Below, piece by piece: positions 17,151 to 26,062 of a stretch of DNA of 54,499 nt. Under the pieces are notes generated by a model. It saw only the letters and a list, made by a program, of their open reading frames with translations. It did not search any database and was not told where the DNA came from. Source of the DNA: Pseudomonadales bacterium (lineage in GTDB: Bacteria > Pseudomonadota > Gammaproteobacteria > Pseudomonadales > Ketobacteraceae); contig NZXG01000020.1 of NCBI GenBank assembly GCA_002701845.1, positions 1 through 54,499 of the forward strand, in the 5' to 3' direction. Numbering within the stretch: position 1 is the first letter of the stretch; every line of letters begins with the position of its first letter. The position numbers and the translations under genes are program-made.

Positions 17151-17472
17151 GGAATGCCCGCACCCTATTTTTGAACTGGTCTGTCAACCGGCCATAGCGC
17201 CGTTACATATGGCTGTTATAGTGCGACATGATGACGTTATGTTGACACGGCGACCCCCGGGCCCCCACGGATACATCCCCTTTACAAGCCGGCTACAGAA
17301 TGTCATTTGACAACTTCTGTTGTCAAAAAATACTATGGTAAACCTGTGACCGCTGGGTTCGAGGCATTTCACCCCGATTGGGGCAGCTCATTGTCGTCGC
17401 GAGACTCAAGCTGCAACGCACTGCAGAAAATAAAGCAGTCAACAAAGAAACCAACAAAAATAAGGTAACACC
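17151..17472 (+). promoter_or_regulatory. Palindromic operator-promoter of the hydrolase/sterol oxidase operon
   Basis: Intergenic region without a gene. At 17306-17327 lies a perfect 9-bp inverted repeat TTTGACAAC/GTTGTCAAA with a four-base spacer. Its left arm contains TTGACA (17307-17312), a consensus -35, followed after 18 bases by TACTAT (17331-17336), an acceptable -10. A repressor bound there would block RNA polymerase. The nearby TetR-family gene (21494-22165) is the obvious candidate regulator; that link is inference. The start of the operon is at 17473. Confidence 0.65.
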
Positions 17473-19572
17473 ATGAATTTACACACCAGCGTGGTCGCCC
17501 GGGGGGGACGGCCGTTTTGGTATCCTTTGCTCTGCTGTTGCCTGAGCGCCGCCCTGCTGGGGGGTTGTGGCGGGGAGGATTCAACCCCGGACGCCGCCAC
17601 CGATAGCAGTCGCGCCCTCACTGTAGAGCCTGTTCCGGAAACTGCGGACGATAGCGAACAGCCGCCAGCGGAGCCCGAGGTACCGGTGGAATCCACCGAA
17701 GAGATCACCGGCAGTATTTATTACCCCCCGGCGGAATATCCCAGGGCAGTCAATCTACCCCTGCAGTTCATCACCACCGTGGGCGGAGAGAAACTGAGTG
17801 TGCGCGTTACCCTGCCGGCGGATGCCAACGGCGATCCCCTGCCGGGACCGTTTCCGGTGATCGTCACCCAATCCGCCTACAACACCAATCTGTTGAGCCA
17901 AATGCTGGGCAAGGTGCCCGGCAACCTGCTGCTGGGTGTTACCGATTCGTTTATTGTGCGCCGGGGCTACGCCCAGGTGGCGGTGGACGCTCTGGGTACC
18001 GGCGCCTCCAGTGGCGGCTGGGAACTGCTGGGGGAACATGAACAGATCGGTTTTGCCGATGCGGTGGCCTGGGCCGACCAACAACCCTGGTCCAATGGCC
18101 AGCTGGGTGTGGCCGGCGTCTCCTACATGGCTATCAGCTCCCTGTTTGCCGCCCAGCGCCGACCGGATGTGGTGGATGCGGTATTTGCCAGCCTGCCCAT
18201 GGGGGACGCCATGCGCGGCACCGTGGGTATCGGCGGTCAGTTAAATGGTCTGTTCATGTCCACCTGGATGCAATTGACTCATTTCACCTCCACCCAGAAT
18301 GTCACCACCGCACTGCTGAATCCACAGCATATGGAACAGCTCATGCGTTCCACCCAGGATCATATTGATCAGGTGGAGCGGTTCCACCTGCCCCTGATCA
18401 ACGCCGCCCTCGATGGCGCGCCCACCTACAACTACGATGGTGAGTTCTGGCAGTTGCGCTCCCCCATTACTCACATGGACCGGGTGCAGGCACCCACCTT
18501 TATCCTGGGAGCGCTGCACGATCTGTTTCAGCGGGATGAACCGCAACTGTTCGAGATTCTGCAGAAGAATAATGTGGATAGTCGCCTGGTGATCTATGAC
18601 GGCAGTCACTTCATCAATTTTGTGGCCGGCCATATCGGTAACGAAGCCGTGCCGCCGGTGGATCTGATGCTGCTGCAATGGTTCGATCACTACCTCAAGG
18701 GCAAAGAGACCGGCATCGAAAACATGCCCAAGGTGACCCAGTTCGTGAAGAACTACCCCACCGCCGATACTCCAGCAGCCTTTGGTGACGACTACTACGC
18801 CACCACTGACACCTGGCCGCATCCCCAGGCCCGGGCCGAACGCTGGTATCTGCGGGAAGGCGGCGGCCTGACCCGGGAGCCGCCGGCGACCGAGGAAACC
18901 GGTCCGGAGCTGGTGCAACCGCCCCATCCCACCGGCGGGGCTTACAATGCCAATGGCCTGTTGGGATTCGACCTCCATATCAACGATGGCACAGAATGCT
19001 CCCGCAGCTTTGATCAATGGACCCTGGGGCTGAACCTGCCTACCCCATGCTTCAGCAACAGCGACCTGGTGGACCAGGACCGGGTGGTGTTCGAAACCGA
19101 ACCCATGACGGAAGATTACTATATCAACGGCCCCATTCAGGCGGATATCTGGATTCACAGCAACGTCACCGAAGCCGTGGTGGCTGTGCAGGTGGAATCG
19201 GTTTCCAGGCGTCAGTCGCTGCCCATCACCAACGGCCAGTTGCTGGCCTCGGGGCGCATGATCGATGAATCCCGCTCCCACTACCTGGATGGAGAAATGA
19301 TCCAGCCATATCATTACTTTACCGAAGCAACCAGCCAACCCCTGGTGCCCGGTGAAGTGGTCAAGCTGTCGGTGGAGATCTTTCCCACCAGCGCCGTGAT
19401 CCGGCGCGGGGACAAACTGCGGATCTCCATCAGTGCCAGTAACCAGGCCCAGGCCATGCTCAATTTCGCCCGCCAGGCCCAGGCGGAGGGCGGCATCACC
19501 CGGTTGCATATAAGCCCTGATTACCCGTCGAGCGTGGTGCTTCCCATTGTGCCCACGTCGGCACTGAATTAA
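17473..19572 (+). CDS. CocE/NonD (X-Pro dipeptidyl-peptidase S15) family lipoprotein hydrolase
   Basis: 699 residues. The N-terminus has a lipoprotein signal with Leu-Leu-Gly-Gly-Cys, then an acidic Pro/Glu-rich linker. The hydrolase domain has the nucleophile in Gly-Val-Ser-Tyr-Met-Ala, an Asp in Gly-Ala-Leu-His-Asp-Leu, and a His in Asp-Gly-Ser-His-Phe-Ile. The C-terminal domain (from about 490) is the jelly-roll X-Pro dipeptidyl-peptidase C-terminal domain. Such enzymes cleave esters, acyl groups or X-Pro peptides; CocE cleaves cocaine. The pairing with a sterol oxidase suggests an ester substrate, perhaps a steryl ester (inference). The two genes are 50 bases apart and share the upstream operator. 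Confidence 0.9.
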   Translation: MNLHTSVVARGGRPFWYPLLCCCLSAALLGGCGGEDSTPDAATDSSRALTVEPVPETADDSEQPPAEPEVPVESTEEITGSIYYPPAEYPRAVNLPLQFITTVGGEKLSVRVTLPADANGDPLPGPFPVIVTQSAYNTNLLSQMLGKVPGNLLLGVTDSFIVRRGYAQVAVDALGTGASSGGWELLGEHEQIGFADAVAWADQQPWSNGQLGVAGVSYMAISSLFAAQRRPDVVDAVFASLPMGDAMRGTVGIGGQLNGLFMSTWMQLTHFTSTQNVTTALLNPQHMEQLMRSTQDHIDQVERFHLPLINAALDGAPTYNYDGEFWQLRSPITHMDRVQAPTFILGALHDLFQRDEPQLFEILQKNNVDSRLVIYDGSHFINFVAGHIGNEAVPPVDLMLLQWFDHYLKGKETGIENMPKVTQFVKNYPTADTPAAFGDDYYATTDTWPHPQARAERWYLREGGGLTREPPATEETGPELVQPPHPTGGAYNANGLLGFDLHINDGTECSRSFDQWTLGLNLPTPCFSNSDLVDQDRVVFETEPMTEDYYINGPIQADIWIHSNVTEAVVAVQVESVSRRQSLPITNGQLLASGRMIDESRSHYLDGEMIQPYHYFTEATSQPLVPGEVVKLSVEIFPTSAVIRRGDKLRISISASNQAQAMLNFARQAQAEGGITRLHISPDYPSSVVLPIVPTSALN

Positions 19573-19622
19573 TAACACAAGGTTTCCACCCCCTACATAA
19601 ACCCTAGCAGTCGAGGTTGAAA

Positions 19623-21407
19623 ATGGACTTGAAGATCACAGAAGCACCGGCGTTCAGCCGACGGAAGTTTCTGGGTGGCGCTGCGGCAACCGCTGCGGCC
19701 GGCACACTGCTGCCGGGCTGCCGCTTTGTGGCCGGCTCCGGCAGTAACACCATTCCCGAGCCACCGGATTTTCCGGCGGAAGTGGAACTCTATCAGCAGG
19801 GGTTTGTTAACTGGGCCCGGGAAACCAAGATTGCCGGCGTTTGGTTCTGCTCCCCCCGCTCCGCCCTGGAAGTGGTGACCGTAGCCAACTGGGCCCTGGC
19901 CCAGGGTTATCAGCTGCGTCGCCTGGGCAGTGGTCACGGCTTTGCCCCCACTCTGCTGCCCCGTGGCCACGATGGCCGGGATGTGGTGATCATTAACACC
20001 CACGATTATCTGAACAGCATCACTGTGAATGTGGATGGGACCGTTAAGTCAGCCACCTGCGGCGCCGGCGCCTATATCGAGGATATCTGCGCCGAGCTGG
20101 AACAGTATGACCTGGGGCTCTATCACACCACGGCCCCCGGTGGTATCTCCATCGCCGGTGCCATTGCCATGAACGCCCATGGTGCCGCCATTCCCAAAAC
20201 CGGCGAGACCCTGCAGCCGGGCCATTCCTGGGGCACGCTCAGCAACCTGGTGCTGGAGCTCACCGCCGTGGCCTGGGATGAGGCCAGCGGTCAGTACGTG
20301 TTGAGAACCTATGGTCGTGACAACCCCGAAATCGGGCCCCTGCTTACCTGTCTGGCCCGGGCATTTATCACCTCGGTGACCATTCAGGCCGGCCCCAATC
20401 TGAAGATCCGACAAACCAGCCGTACCGATCTCACCGCCGATGAGCTGATGGCCATGCCGGAGGTTCAGACCGAGAACTCGTTTGAGAATCTGAGCCAGCA
20501 GTTCGGGACCGTGGACATGCTCTTCTACCCCTTTACCCCGGAGAACCGGGTGTGGGTAAAAACCTGGACGGTCACCCCGGAAAAGCCGCCGGAGAGCCGG
20601 GAGGTGGTTGAGCCTTATGTTATCTCAGGTGGTGTAACACTGGCGCCATGGCAAGCGGACCTGCTGGGTTCGACCCTGCGCACTTTCCCCCGGATCGTGC
20701 CCCAATACAACACTACCTCCATCAACGGCATTATCGACCTGATGGCCAACGAGGACCCCGCCACCAAACTCAATGACATCTGGGGCTCCGCTTACACCAC
20801 CACGTTGTATGTGCAACCGAAAACCCCACGACTGACGGTGGCTGCCTGGGGAGTCATCGTGGCCCGGGACAACGTGCAACGGGCGCTGGCGGAGTGGTAT
20901 CAGTTCTTCAGCGAGCTACTGGCGGAATACCGCGCCCAGGGTCTCTACCCCTATACCGGCCCGGTGGAACTGCGGGCCCACAGCCTGGAATACCCCAGCG
21001 ATGTATTGATTCCCAACGCGGTGGAACCCACCCTGTCCGGCGCCCGCCCCCATCCGGATCACCCGGACAACGACACCATCATCTGGTTCGCCATCAACAA
21101 CAATGTGGATCAGCCCCATGCGGCGGAATTCAACACCCGCCTGGAGCAGTGGTTCCTCAGTAATTATGCGGATTACGGCATTGTGCCGCCGGAATGGACC
21201 AAGGCCTATGCCTACACCGAAGACGGTGAGTTTGGCGGCGCCTGGACCAACCGGGAGATTTTGACCGAGGTATTCCCCGCCGCCTGGCGCGAGGGCTATC
21301 CGGAGGACAACAACTGGGACAGCGCCAGGGCGCAGTTCAACGCCATGGACCCCCACGGGGTGTTGAGCAACTCTCACCTGGACAAGCTGTTCCCCCCCAC
21401 CAGCTAA
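19623..21407 (+). CDS. Cholesterol-oxidase-type (BCO2-like) covalent flavoprotein
   Basis: 594 residues from ATG 19623, with GAGG seven bases upstream. It starts with a twin-arginine signal (Arg-Arg-Lys-Phe-Leu) and a Leu-Pro-Gly-Cys near residue 30 that could be a lipobox. The fold is the PCMH/VAO FAD-binding domain followed by a cholesterol-oxidase substrate-binding domain, and it aligns along its length, from memory, with type II cholesterol oxidase of Brevibacterium sterolicum. His105, in Gly-Ser-Gly-His-Gly-Phe, matches the covalent FAD attachment. Glu449 and Arg451, in Pro-Val-Glu-Leu-Arg, match the Glu475/Arg477 active-site pair. Expected reaction: oxidation of a 3beta-hydroxysterol with O2, giving hydrogen peroxide. 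Exact substrate not proven. Confidence 0.88.
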   Translation: MDLKITEAPAFSRRKFLGGAAATAAAGTLLPGCRFVAGSGSNTIPEPPDFPAEVELYQQGFVNWARETKIAGVWFCSPRSALEVVTVANWALAQGYQLRRLGSGHGFAPTLLPRGHDGRDVVIINTHDYLNSITVNVDGTVKSATCGAGAYIEDICAELEQYDLGLYHTTAPGGISIAGAIAMNAHGAAIPKTGETLQPGHSWGTLSNLVLELTAVAWDEASGQYVLRTYGRDNPEIGPLLTCLARAFITSVTIQAGPNLKIRQTSRTDLTADELMAMPEVQTENSFENLSQQFGTVDMLFYPFTPENRVWVKTWTVTPEKPPESREVVEPYVISGGVTLAPWQADLLGSTLRTFPRIVPQYNTTSINGIIDLMANEDPATKLNDIWGSAYTTTLYVQPKTPRLTVAAWGVIVARDNVQRALAEWYQFFSELLAEYRAQGLYPYTGPVELRAHSLEYPSDVLIPNAVEPTLSGARPHPDHPDNDTIIWFAINNNVDQPHAAEFNTRLEQWFLSNYADYGIVPPEWTKAYAYTEDGEFGGAWTNREILTEVFPAAWREGYPEDNNWDSARAQFNAMDPHGVLSNSHLDKLFPPTS

Positions 21408-21439
21408 CCACCGTTGGCGGGACGGTTATCCCGCATTGC

Positions 21440-21467
21440 AGGTCCGCCGCCCGGCGGACCTTTTTTT
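21440..21467 (+). terminator. Intrinsic terminator after the sterol oxidase gene
   Basis: A perfect stem with arms AGGTCCGCCG and CGGCGGACCT around two bases (21440-21461), followed by seven T (21461-21467). It terminates rightward transcription of the hydrolase/oxidase operon, 32 bases after the stop. It is not a terminator for the convergent TetR gene, which lacks a T-tract on its side. Confidence 0.95.
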
Positions 21468-21493
21468 ACGTCTGGTAGTGGTTTTTTATGGCG

Positions 21494-22165
21494 CTACGCC
21501 TGGGAACTTCCGTCACCGCTGTAACGGGACTTCAGTTCCCGAATGGTGCCCAGAATGGATATTTTACATCCCTGAATCAGCGCTTCCTCCGGCAACTGAT
21601 TGTCACTCAAGGTCCACTGAGTCACCACGGTGGCGGCGAGCCCGTAGAGCGCCAGCGAAACGGCCAGTAATACATCTTCGGGCAGATCCTGAACATCCTG
21701 ATCGACGCGAATCAAATGCGACGCCATCTGGGCCGGCTCCGCCCAGCGCGGCCGTTCCACGGCGCCACTGGCATGCAAGGCAATGCTTTCCACATGCAGC
21801 AAGCGCACTATCCTTTTATCCCGCATCCAGTCGAAATACAGCCGCAACACTCCCTCCACCCGCGCCTCGAGCGCCGTGGGCAGAGTGGGCAAACGGGACA
21901 GGACGAACTCGCCAAAACGGGCACTCTGGCGTTCGCAAACCGCATTGAACAGATCGTTGAGGTCACGGAAGGATTCATAAAAATAGCGCTCGGTCAGCCC
22001 CGCAGAACGACACAGCCTGCGCACGGTGGCACCCTGAAATCCCAGGGTACCAAATATTTCCAGGCCCGCTTCCAGCAGTCGTTCCCGTCGTTCATGCACC
22101 CGCTCGGCTTCGGTCTGCCCGGCATAGGTGCGTTTGGCGGATTTGTTGTGAGAATCGGCTGTCAT
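21494..22165 (-). CDS. TetR/AcrR-family transcriptional regulator
   Basis: 223 residues from an ATG at 22165; a longer frame from a TTG at 22249 has no family features. The N-terminal HTH has Leu-Glu-Ala-Gly-Leu-Glu-Ile-Phe-Gly-x-x-Gly-Phe and Ala-Thr-Val-Arg-Arg-Leu-Cys-Arg-Ser-Ala-Gly-Leu-Thr-Glu-Arg-Tyr-Phe-Tyr-Glu-Ser-Phe, typical of TetR DNA-binding helices. The C-terminal helical domain would bind a hydrophobic ligand. It lies between the sterol-oxidase operon (convergent) and katA (divergent). Candidate control of either is inference; the palindrome at 17306 is the best operator candidate. The Shine-Dalgarno is weak. Confidence 0.88.
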   Translation of the reverse strand: MTADSHNKSAKRTYAGQTEAERVHERRERLLEAGLEIFGTLGFQGATVRRLCRSAGLTERYFYESFRDLNDLFNAVCERQSARFGEFVLSRLPTLPTALEARVEGVLRLYFDWMRDKRIVRLLHVESIALHASGAVERPRWAEPAQMASHLIRVDQDVQDLPEDVLLAVSLALYGLAATVVTQWTLSDNQLPEEALIQGCKISILGTIRELKSRYSGDGSSQA

Positions 22166-22540
22166 ACTGGCGGTCAACGGCGGTGCCTGGTCAGGTGTGG
22201 GATGTGCATTAAGGCAAATAACGATTGGCCGATCACTGGCCACTGGCAAAGGGTCCAGCTCTTACGAGTATTTGGCTAACTTGCTTGGCTGGCGCAGGAA
22301 AAATCCAGGTTTTTATTATACACCCGGTTACTTATCAGCGATAGCCAAAATGCATGCGCCACATAGGGTAAACCAATGGCGCCCTGGCACAGGGCTTGCG
22401 CTTTCCCTTACCACACATGCCACCACACATGCCAAGTGCCCCGTCACCGGTGGCTCTTTCCGGTCCGGTGTGTGGTTCAGGCTGTAAGGCATACAGCCGG
22501 CTGTAACTTTTACAATCCACGACCAGCAAGGAGCCAGTCC
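22166..22540. promoter_or_regulatory. TetR/catalase divergent intergenic region
   Basis: No gene seen. It holds an exact tandem duplication of a 12-base unit ACCACACATGCC (22410-22433). Closer to katA is a perfect inverted repeat GGCTGTA-AGGCA-TACAGCC (22480-22498), followed by another GGCTGTAA at 22499. The inverted repeat ends 42 bases before the catalase ATG and could be an operator or a leader hairpin. No OxyR site could be identified with confidence. The katA Shine-Dalgarno AAGGAG is at 22528-22533. Confidence 0.4.
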
Positions 22541-23995
22541 ATGTCCGACCAACAGCGCAAGCCCACCACCACAGACGCCGGTATTCCCGTACCCAGCGAT
22601 GAACACTCATTGACCATTGGCCCCGAAGGCCCGGTGGTGCTGCACGACCATTATCTGATAGAACAGATGGCGAACTTTAACCGGGAAAGGATTCCTGAGC
22701 GCCAGCCTCATGCCAAAGGCGGCGGCGGCTTTGGCCACTTCGAGGTCACTGCCGATGTCAGCCGCTACACCATGGCAAAAGTATTTCAGCCCGGTACCAA
22801 AACCGATGTCCTGGCCCGTTTTTCCACGGTTGCCGGGGAACGGGGCAGCCCGGACACGTGGCGCGACCCGCGGGGTTTCGCCCTGAAGTTCTACACTGAA
22901 GACGGCAATTACGACATGGTGGGTAACAATACCCCGGTATTTTTTATCCGCGACCCCATGAAATTCCAGCACTTCATTCGCTCCCAGAAGCGCCGGGCCG
23001 ACAACAACACCCGGGACCATGATATGCAGTGGGACTTCTGGACCCTGTCACCGGAATCCGCCCATCAGGTCACGTGGCTGATGGGGGATCGGGGCATACC
23101 CAAAACCTGGCGCCACATGAACGGTTATTCCAGCCACACTTACATGTGGGTGAACGCACAGGGAGAAAAATTCTGGGTGAAATATCACTTCAAAACCGAT
23201 CAGGGTAATGATTTTCTGACTCAGGCGGAAGCGGACAGCCTGGCGGGCGCCGATGGCGATTACCATAACCGGGATCTGTTCAACAGTATCAGCCAGGGTG
23301 ATTTCCCCAGCTGGACTCTGAAGGTGCAGGTTATGCCGTTTGCCGACGCCGAAACTTACCGGTTCAACCCCTTTGATCTGACCAAAGTCTGGCCCCACGA
23401 CGATTACCCACTGCAGGAAGTGGGCAAACTCACCCTGAACCGCAACCCCACGGACTACCACACGGAGATCGAACAGGCGGCGTTCGAGCCCAACAATATC
23501 ATCCCCGGAGTGGGCCCCAGCCCGGACAAAATGCTGCTGGCCCGTTTGTTCGCTTATGCCGATGCCCATCGGGCCCGGCTCGGGGTGAATTACAAGCAGA
23601 TTCCGGTGAATGCGCCCCAGTGTCCGGTGCACAGTTACAGCAAGGATGGCGCCATGCGTATCCAGAAAGTGGCTGATCCGGTGTATGCCCCCAACAGCAA
23701 AGGCGGCCCCGCAGCCTGTGGCGAGGGTTATCATCAGTCGGAAACCTGGCCGGTGAAAGATGAGATGGTGCGCTCTCCCTACACCCAGCACCGGGACGAC
23801 AACGACTTCGTGCAGGCCAACGCGTTAATCAATCAGGTGATGGACGACGCCGCCCGGGAGCGCCTGGTGAATAACGTGGTGGGTCATCTCAGTGATGGTG
23901 TTTCCGAGCCGGTTCTGGAGCGGGCATTTGAGTACTGGAAGCAGATCGATCCCGCCATCGGTGAACGTATCGAAGCCGGAATTCGCAACGGCTGA
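22541..23995 (+). CDS. katA: Monofunctional haem catalase, small-subunit clade 3
   Basis: Breaks down hydrogen peroxide to water and oxygen. 484 residues, the usual length for small-subunit catalases. Start at 22541 with AAGGAG seven bases before; a longer frame from 22376 lacks homology. The active-site His is His57, in Gln-Pro-His-Ala-Lys; the distal Asn is in Gly-Asn-Asn-Thr-Pro (129/130); the proximal haem-ligand Tyr is Tyr339, in Arg-Leu-Phe-Ala-Tyr-Ala-Asp. No signal peptide, so cytoplasmic. It sits close to a hydrogen-peroxide-producing sterol oxidase. Confidence 0.95.
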   Translation: MSDQQRKPTTTDAGIPVPSDEHSLTIGPEGPVVLHDHYLIEQMANFNRERIPERQPHAKGGGGFGHFEVTADVSRYTMAKVFQPGTKTDVLARFSTVAGERGSPDTWRDPRGFALKFYTEDGNYDMVGNNTPVFFIRDPMKFQHFIRSQKRRADNNTRDHDMQWDFWTLSPESAHQVTWLMGDRGIPKTWRHMNGYSSHTYMWVNAQGEKFWVKYHFKTDQGNDFLTQAEADSLAGADGDYHNRDLFNSISQGDFPSWTLKVQVMPFADAETYRFNPFDLTKVWPHDDYPLQEVGKLTLNRNPTDYHTEIEQAAFEPNNIIPGVGPSPDKMLLARLFAYADAHRARLGVNYKQIPVNAPQCPVHSYSKDGAMRIQKVADPVYAPNSKGGPAACGEGYHQSETWPVKDEMVRSPYTQHRDDNDFVQANALINQVMDDAARERLVNNVVGHLSDGVSEPVLERAFEYWKQIDPAIGERIEAGIRNG

Positions 23996-24036
23996 TACCG
24001 CCCGGGGCTGCGCCAATGGCCCCGCCATTCAGCGTG

Positions 24037-24849
24037 TCAGTCCCAGCGATAGGCGCTGGCCTGCTTGCCCAGGATCTGCATTTGATAGACCTGGTCGCAG
24101 GCCCTCTGCGCCGCACCATAACATACGTGCAGGGGTAACAGATGCTCCTCGCGCGGATGGCAATAGCGGGCGAAGGGCGCCCGTACCCAGTGCGCCAGTT
24201 TCTTATGTCGTTCTGTCTCCGTCAGCCGGGTGTTGGAACAGGTGTCCATCAGCCAGGCTTCAAATGACTCGTTCATGGTGCGGGATTCGGAATTGTTAGG
24301 GCTGGAAAACGCCCGAAGGTTATGGAAGGTCAGCCCGGATCCCAGAATCAATAACCCCGGATAATCCAGTTGCGCCAATGCCTGCCCCAGCGCCATATGC
24401 CGCCCGGGATCCAGGTCCGCCAGCAACGACAGCTGGACACAGGGAATGTCCGCCTCCGGAAACATCAGTTTCAACGGCACAAACATACCGTGATCAAAAC
24501 CGCGCTCGCCGTCGGCCTCCGCCGCAAAGCCCTGGCGCTGCAATTGTGCTGCTGCCTGTTGCGCCAGCTCAGGGGCGCCGGGGGCCGGGTACTGAATGTC
24601 ATAGGCCGCCGGGGGGAAACCGTGATAATCGTAGATCAATTGCGGCCGGGGCCCAGCGGTTAACCGCGGGCCTGGCGCCTCCCAGTGGGCGCTGATCACC
24701 ATAATCGCGGATGGTCGACGTAAAGTGCCCGCCAGGGCCTGCACCCCACTGACCATTTGCTGATGCCCCTCGGCACCCAGCAGGGGTGTGGGACCTCCTC
24801 CATGAGAGACAAATGCCACCTGGGGTGACTGTGATGAATCCTTCGTCAT
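24037..24849 (-). CDS. DODA-type extradiol ring-cleavage dioxygenase
   Basis: 270 residues of the class III extradiol dioxygenase (LigB) fold, YgiD-like. Ser-His-Gly-Gly-Gly-Pro near residue 15, Ser-Ala-His-Trp-Glu near 54 and a later Phe-Asp-His-Gly-Met-Phe carry the metal- and substrate-binding histidines. Gly-Leu-Thr-Phe-His-Asn supplies a further His. The E. coli homologue acts on L-DOPA-type catechols with Fe or Zn; the natural substrate here is unknown. Cytoplasmic. It is convergent with katA, 41 bases apart. Confidence 0.9.
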   Translation of the reverse strand: MTKDSSQSPQVAFVSHGGGPTPLLGAEGHQQMVSGVQALAGTLRRPSAIMVISAHWEAPGPRLTAGPRPQLIYDYHGFPPAAYDIQYPAPGAPELAQQAAAQLQRQGFAAEADGERGFDHGMFVPLKLMFPEADIPCVQLSLLADLDPGRHMALGQALAQLDYPGLLILGSGLTFHNLRAFSSPNNSESRTMNESFEAWLMDTCSNTRLTETERHKKLAHWVRAPFARYCHPREEHLLPLHVCYGAAQRACDQVYQMQILGKQASAYRWD

Positions 24850-24872
24850 TCCACCTATCCTAGCAGCGCAGC

Positions 24873-25862
24873 TTAACCGCTTTCAAAACCAAACCAGCGT
24901 TTCAGCGTTTTGCGAAGCAAGAATAGCACCGCAGCCAGGATCAGAGCCACCGCCGCCCCCCAGAACTCCAGAAATTTTTCCCAGGCCACCTGCCCCAGTT
25001 CACCACTGCGCTCTTTTACCACCTTGGCCGTATTCACTGCCACCTCCACCTGCAGGGTGGCGGCGGATTTGGGAATAGGGGTGCCCTGGCAGCCGGCATC
25101 TGCAAACAGATAAACCGTGGCCCCCACTTTGAACACACCGGTGTCCGTGGGGGTCAATTGGAACTGCACCTCGGACCCACTGGGGTGAATACGGATACAC
25201 TCGGTGCGGGGAGGCGCCAGGGTAAAGGCGGGCGCAAAAGGCTCCACCCGTGCCGCCTGACCCAGGGCCGGTATGTCCGTGGTATCCGTGGCCATATCCG
25301 ACGCTGGCGCTGCGTCATAGTCCGGGTCGCCAATCCACACCCGCAGTTCCCCCGGGGGGCCCGGTAGGGTCATATGCTCCTCCACGGACAGGCGCACTCT
25401 GAACTGCTCCAGGGCCTCGCGATCACGGGCCACCTCCCCTGCGGCCTGATCCGGCGCCGCAGCGACCTCGTCCGGGGCGGGTGCTGCGGACTCGGTAGGC
25501 TGTTCCTGTGACGCATCCGGCGGCCGCGGACCAAGCGGGTGGCCGGCCCCGTTGACCGGTGGTGGCGGGGGTAAAGGGGGTGGTAGAGGGGGTGGCACCA
25601 GGTCCGGAGTCGGTTCCGGCTCCGCTCCGGCGCCGGTCTCAGTGTTGTCAGCACCGGCTGCGGCTTCTTCTGGCGCTCCCCCATCCGCCCCTACGCTGGT
25701 GTCCTCCGGAGCGCCGGTGGCGTCGTCCGTGGACGAGCTGCCATCCAGGTTCAGGTCCACCTCTTTGGGTTCTTCACCCGAGGCCGCCCCCACCGTCATT
25801 CCAGTACAACCCGCCATGATTGTCAGCCACAGCAAACTGATCACCGTTAACACTGTACGCAT
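24873..25862 (-). CDS. Pro/Ala/Glu-rich lipoprotein with C-terminal membrane helix
   Basis: 329 residues, family not recognised. An N-terminal signal ends at Met-Ala-Gly-Cys, a lipobox. A low-complexity acidic region (about 25-85) and a polyproline stretch (about 90-102) follow. Residues about 145-285 look like a folded domain with alternating strands and two cysteines. A membrane helix (about 296-315) comes before a basic tail. Having a lipid anchor at one end and a membrane helix at the other is unusual: it would span the distance between membranes or fold back on one. The Pro/Ala linker might reach through peptidoglycan (inference). Confidence 0.72.
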   Translation of the reverse strand: MRTVLTVISLLWLTIMAGCTGMTVGAASGEEPKEVDLNLDGSSSTDDATGAPEDTSVGADGGAPEEAAAGADNTETGAGAEPEPTPDLVPPPLPPPLPPPPPVNGAGHPLGPRPPDASQEQPTESAAPAPDEVAAAPDQAAGEVARDREALEQFRVRLSVEEHMTLPGPPGELRVWIGDPDYDAAPASDMATDTTDIPALGQAARVEPFAPAFTLAPPRTECIRIHPSGSEVQFQLTPTDTGVFKVGATVYLFADAGCQGTPIPKSAATLQVEVAVNTAKVVKERSGELGQVAWEKFLEFWGAAVALILAAVLFLLRKTLKRWFGFESG

Positions 25863-26062
25863 GTGCGAGCGCCCCGTCGCGGCAAAGCCGAAAACACCGG
25901 TTTAACCCACCGGCGGCCCAGAAGTCAATTGATGGGCAACCATTCTCCGGCCCCTGCACTCGGGGCAGTATTACCCGCCACGGCGAGGCCCCTTGCCCTA
26001 TGCTGTCATCCCCCTTGCCGTATAATGGCAGCCAAACTTACAGCCCTAAGGATGCTGATCCC

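Noticed and set aside
18241-19578. Minus-strand ORF of 445 codons
   Set aside because: Antisense to the CocE-type gene, with low-complexity Gly/His/Gln composition.
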